A stretch of DNA of 64,000 nt, taken from assembly GCA_026027325.1 (NCBI GenBank), contig JAMSLZ010000006.1, positions 372,001-436,000 on the forward strand. The letters are read 5' to 3'. Shown in pieces: positions 60,598 to 64,000 of the stretch. The position numbers and the translations under genes are program-made. The notes beneath the pieces are model-generated. The model did not search any database. It was not told where the DNA came from and was given only the letters and a program-made list of their open reading frames with translations. Within the stretch, counting starts at the first letter, position 1. Each line of letters starts with the position of its first letter. Source of the DNA: Actinomucor elegans (lineage: Eukaryota > Mucoromycota > Mucoromycetes > Mucorales > Mucoraceae).

Positions 60598-61326
60598 AAT
60601 ATGTAACGAGAAGAAAGTAAGGGTTCTTAATTCGTTATTGCTGATCAAATATTACTTGTTTTGGTTCAGCTCCGGACTCGAGCCTCAAAACTTTAACCTA
60701 GCAGTCTATGAAGCCACGCTAGTGATATTCCGCTTTACGGATCCATTCTCAAAGATTTTACTTTTTGAATACAGTTACAAAAAAAAAAAAGCCTCCTTCA
60801 AGGCGCGTATATTGAAAAACGATATGATCGATAGGAACAAGGAGTTGTATCATCAATATATATATATATATACAACGCTTATTAAATTGTATTCATTGTT
60901 CTAATACAAAGAATCAACAGGCTTTCTTCATGAGTTCTTGAAGTTATATGCTAACTAATGTGTGCTACAGGGATAAGACAATATGAATTGGTAGCAGTAG
61001 CACCAAATTCTTGAGGTAGAGCAAACACACTGCTAAATAAGGGTATAACTATTCCTAAATAATACTCTGCAAAGAAAACATTTGAAATAAAAAAAAAGTT
61101 TGATTGTCACTTGCAGTTACTGCTATTAACTATCGAAACAATCTCAATCAACTTCTTTTTCTTTCGTAAAGACCGCAATAATGCAAAGAGATTTGAAAAT
61201 GGTGAGTTATTTCTCCGAGAAACGTTCGACCTTTTAACGTGTATATAATATCACTTAGTGCTTCTTTTATCTCTTCTAATTACTCATATATTCTTATTAT
61301 CTTTTAGTATAGATATAACAGCCAAT
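60598..61326. other. Spacer and 5' region of the RhoGEF gene
   Basis: 730 bp. An ATG at 61181 opens 'MQRDLKM' followed by a good GTGAGT donor, but no acceptor joins it in frame to the RhoGEF, so it is best read as a non-coding 5' exon or uORF. A TA-rich microsatellite lies near 60857-60871. Confidence 0.35.
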
Positions 61327-63735
61327 ATGGGTAATAAAACGACTTATAATCAAACCAGACAATCATATGCTTATGATCTTTCCAAAACACACGTAAACAT
61401 GGGTGGTATACAGAAAAGAACCTATGAAGTGAAAACTTCACGTGTAGGAAAGAAAGCCAAAGAGATTGTCAAGAAGAATTTGAGTTTTTTCATCAAAGGC
61501 TTAAATCTTCAATCCACCCTAAAATACACCACAACTAACGACTCCTCCACCAACAATAGAAGTGACAAGCTTCCAGCCACTGAAGAAGAAGACAAAAAGG
61601 CACACGAAGCATTATGCGCTTCACTGGCTCAGGAATATGCATTGCATGCATCGCCCTCATGGCAATACCTGGCCTCTACGGTGGGTGAACAGAGATTTCC
61701 GCACGTAGAGTCCTTGCCGCGCACCTGGAAAGAAAGCTTACAGCCTTACCAAAGAGATAACTATTGTTTTACATCCAAACAGGCTAAATATCAAGAGCTT
61801 ATCTATGAGGTTATCCTCACAGAGCAAACCTATGTCGACGACCTCATTCTAGTATACAAGGTAATTGTGTACCTGATAAAAAATTCCGAATTATACCATT
61901 AAATGTGGTTTTAGATATTCATGAAAGAGGCGTTGCGCTGGGATGGACTCCCTTCGTCCGTGAGACATTTATTTGAGAATGTCTTTCAGATCATCAGACT
62001 GCATCTACAGTTGCTCAAGGTAACAAATCATACGAATCCTGCGTTCTTTGGAGGGTATTCAAAACCATTGGCATGTATAGGAGCTTAGATCTCGTCAAAT
62101 GCTGCAACATCCGGTTATCAATTCGATAACTGACATATTTCGATCCTATGTAAGTTAGTCTACTTTACAAGATCTCGGTTTAATGTTTGAATATAGGCAG
62201 CTCGGTTTGAAGTCTATTCTTCCTATTTCTCAAACTTTGAAAAGGCCAATAACATATTAGCAGAGAGTATTAAATCTCAAGATGAGTTTGGCGCCTTTAT
62301 TGCTGTAAGCAAGAATGATTTAAAGGGCTTCTGGGAAAAAAAAAACTCATACTATTTCAAAATAGCGCCGATCGTTATGGAATGAATGCCGTAGTTTGCC
62401 TCTCGCGGCTTATTTATTAACACCAATACAAAGAGTCATGAAATATCCATTATTTTTCAAGTCACTGTCAGAATGCCTTTCAGATGATGATGGAGACATG
62501 GAAAACATTCAAAGCTTTCTGCTGGAGATGGACATTATATTGAGGTACTTTGAAAAGCAAAAAAAAGAATCCGAAGACTTTATCAAGCTAGAGGATCTAG
62601 CAGCAAGGATCAAAGGCTTAGAAGGATCCACTATTCATATCGCCGAATACGGACGCAGATTGATATACGAAGGTTACCTTACCATTATACCAGGAACACA
62701 ACAACAGATTGGAACACGCTTTGATGATTCATCCAGAGTTTCTTTCTCAAGTTCAACACCTACCCCAACACTGAGCAGAAGAAATAGCACATTCTCGCTT
62801 TCTGCAAAGAGACAACAACGAACATATGTTTTCTTGTTTAATGATATGATTGTTTGTACAAGAGTAAGTCCAAATCAACATTTTGCAGAAAAAGCGGTTA
62901 AACTTGAATTACACAACAGGAAAGAACCAAAAGAAGACCTAGTTTAGTAGACGCTAAAGCAATGGGCCCCCCTCCTCCCAAAGGCTCGTACTACGGCCCC
63001 TCACCCGACTCTTTATTTAAAATCACTCATACACCCGGAAAGCTGACATTGGTAGATAGGGCGGTGATGAGAGAGGTCGTATATAACAATGACAAATCGT
63101 CCAGACGCGGATCTGCTTTATTCCAATCCCTAAGACGCTATAGTTCACGTATCAACGATGATCAGGCACCAGAATCACCATCTATCGAGTTTCCTTCCTC
63201 TCCCTATAGCACGCCTTGCTACAACGACCAACAACGTCAAGTCACTTATGAGAAACATCCCTTGCAGTTTATTTGCTCTATTGCAACACGCAACCTCACT
63301 AACCTTCACTTCGAAACAGAAACACCAGAGGAAAAGGAAGCATGGTGCAATCATCTTGAAAGTGTATTGAACGAACATGTCCAAAGAGATACACAACAGC
63401 CACAAACCGATACCAGTTATTCTGTGCCCTGTCAGCGCTCAACATTAAGCCCCAGCCATTCCAATTATTCATTCGAAAGTGTTTCATCTTCAGAATCACT
63501 GGCGTTTTCCACTGCATGGACTGGGTATTGCGATGTTGAAAAAATGGATGTAGACGAGGAGCAGGAAAAGGACAAGTTGGTCGCTGGTCCTCCAGTCATT
63601 GTTGATAAAAACGAAGAGTTTTTGAACACGATCATGAATGAGTTTGATGATAGTATTTGGTCTATAGGTGCACCGCTAAGTATGTCGCCTTTTCAACTTC
63701 GAAAAACCTTTACAGATATCAGTTCTGATGTGTAA
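61327..63735 (+). CDS. Rho guanine-nucleotide exchange factor (DH-PH)
   Basis: Activates a Rho-type GTPase at the cell cortex. Spliced model of 709 aa; exons 61327-61860, 61915-62019, 62081-62149, 62197-62304, 62366-62863, 62920-63735. The DH domain starts near residue 155 with 'YQELIYEVILTEQTYVDDL' and contains 'PLAAYLLTPIQRVMKYPLFF', the conserved helix that contacts the GTPase. The PH domain follows ('RRLIYEGYLTIIPG', 'RTYVFLFNDMIVCTR') with a long Ser-rich insert, and closes with 'TPEEKEAWCNHLESVL'. The chosen start gives 'MGNKTTYN', which fits an N-myristoylation signal. The last exon adds a Ser-rich tail. A fusion domain such as BAR or CNH was not seen. Confidence 0.9.
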
Positions 63736-64000
63736 CTGAATACCCACTAATATCGAAAAAAAGCAATACATAATAATAATAATAATAAAAAAATGCCTTT
63801 GATCGACATCGTTTTGGAAGCTTTCTTCTCGTTTAGCTTGTTGGCCAGTACTAAATAGCAAAGTCTATCGTATAAAGGTGTGCCTATTTTCATTAATCAG
63901 TGATGGTTACCATGGATATCTACCCAACAAAAATCTTCAGCAATGAAAGCGTCAACAGATTTGAATTTCGGGAAATATATAAAACACATTTCGTAACGGT
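63736..64000. other. Window end; possible start of another gene
   Basis: AT-rich 3' flank of the RhoGEF with an (ATA)n run at 63771-63788. An ATG at 63912 in a fair context ('gttaccatgg') opens 29 codons ('MDIYPTKIFSNESVNRF..') without a stop to the window edge. It could be a truncated gene start; there is too little to judge. Confidence 0.25.

Noticed and set aside
62162..62190. 'gatctcggtttaatgtttg' inside a RhoGEF intron as another repeat copy
   Set aside because: Only a single block of about 17 bp matches and the second conserved block is missing; likely chance.

Overview
This window reads as nuclear DNA of an early-diverging filamentous fungus, most likely a Mucoromycota/Mucorales relative. 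The reasons are AT-rich spacers, many very short introns (mostly 46-75 bp, GT..AG, in nearly all multi-exon genes), a fused fungal-type isopropylmalate isomerase, divergent histone pairs and a chitin-binding CBM5/12 module. The species call is inference. Gene models were spliced by hand; every junction kept the reading frame, but none is confirmed by transcript data.

Layout. 1-13 kb: COG3 (Golgi tether, 12 exons), a relic-bearing spacer, a CNNM/Mam3-like DUF21 membrane protein, a secreted sulfatase (minus) and mitochondrial ribosomal protein S12 (minus). 13-16 kb: a CID-RRM RNA-binding protein of the Nrd1/Seb1/SCAF type with polyglutamine tracts. 16-17 kb: a foldback (MITE-like) element with arms of about 165 bp. 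17-22 kb: a complete core histone cluster, H3(-)/H4(+) and H2A(-)/H2B(+), with a basic KEN-box/RVxF protein between the pairs. 22-33 kb: a gene-poor stretch holding a tRNA-Gly(GCC), dispersed repeat copies and one possible 34-residue peptide gene. 33-45 kb: LEU1, a G-protein gamma subunit, an FG-GAP/ITFG1-like membrane protein, complex I NDUFB4, a broken unknown gene, JJJ1/DNAJC21 and an Mtf1-like mitochondrial transcription factor. 45-54 kb: a tandem C2-domain family with two intact genes and one clearly decayed copy between them; one intact copy has gained a coiled coil and a C-terminal chitin-binding module. 54-64 kb: a GPI-type cysteine-rich wall protein, cytochrome b5 reductase, a Gfo/Idh/MocA oxidoreductase, a small membrane protein and a DH-PH RhoGEF.

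The strongest points for follow-up are the C2 / glycine-zipper / coiled-coil / CBM5/12 fusion and its duplicated locus, the dispersed inverted-repeat family (about 20 copies, two of which form the foldback element), and the KEN-box/PP1-motif protein embedded in the histone cluster.
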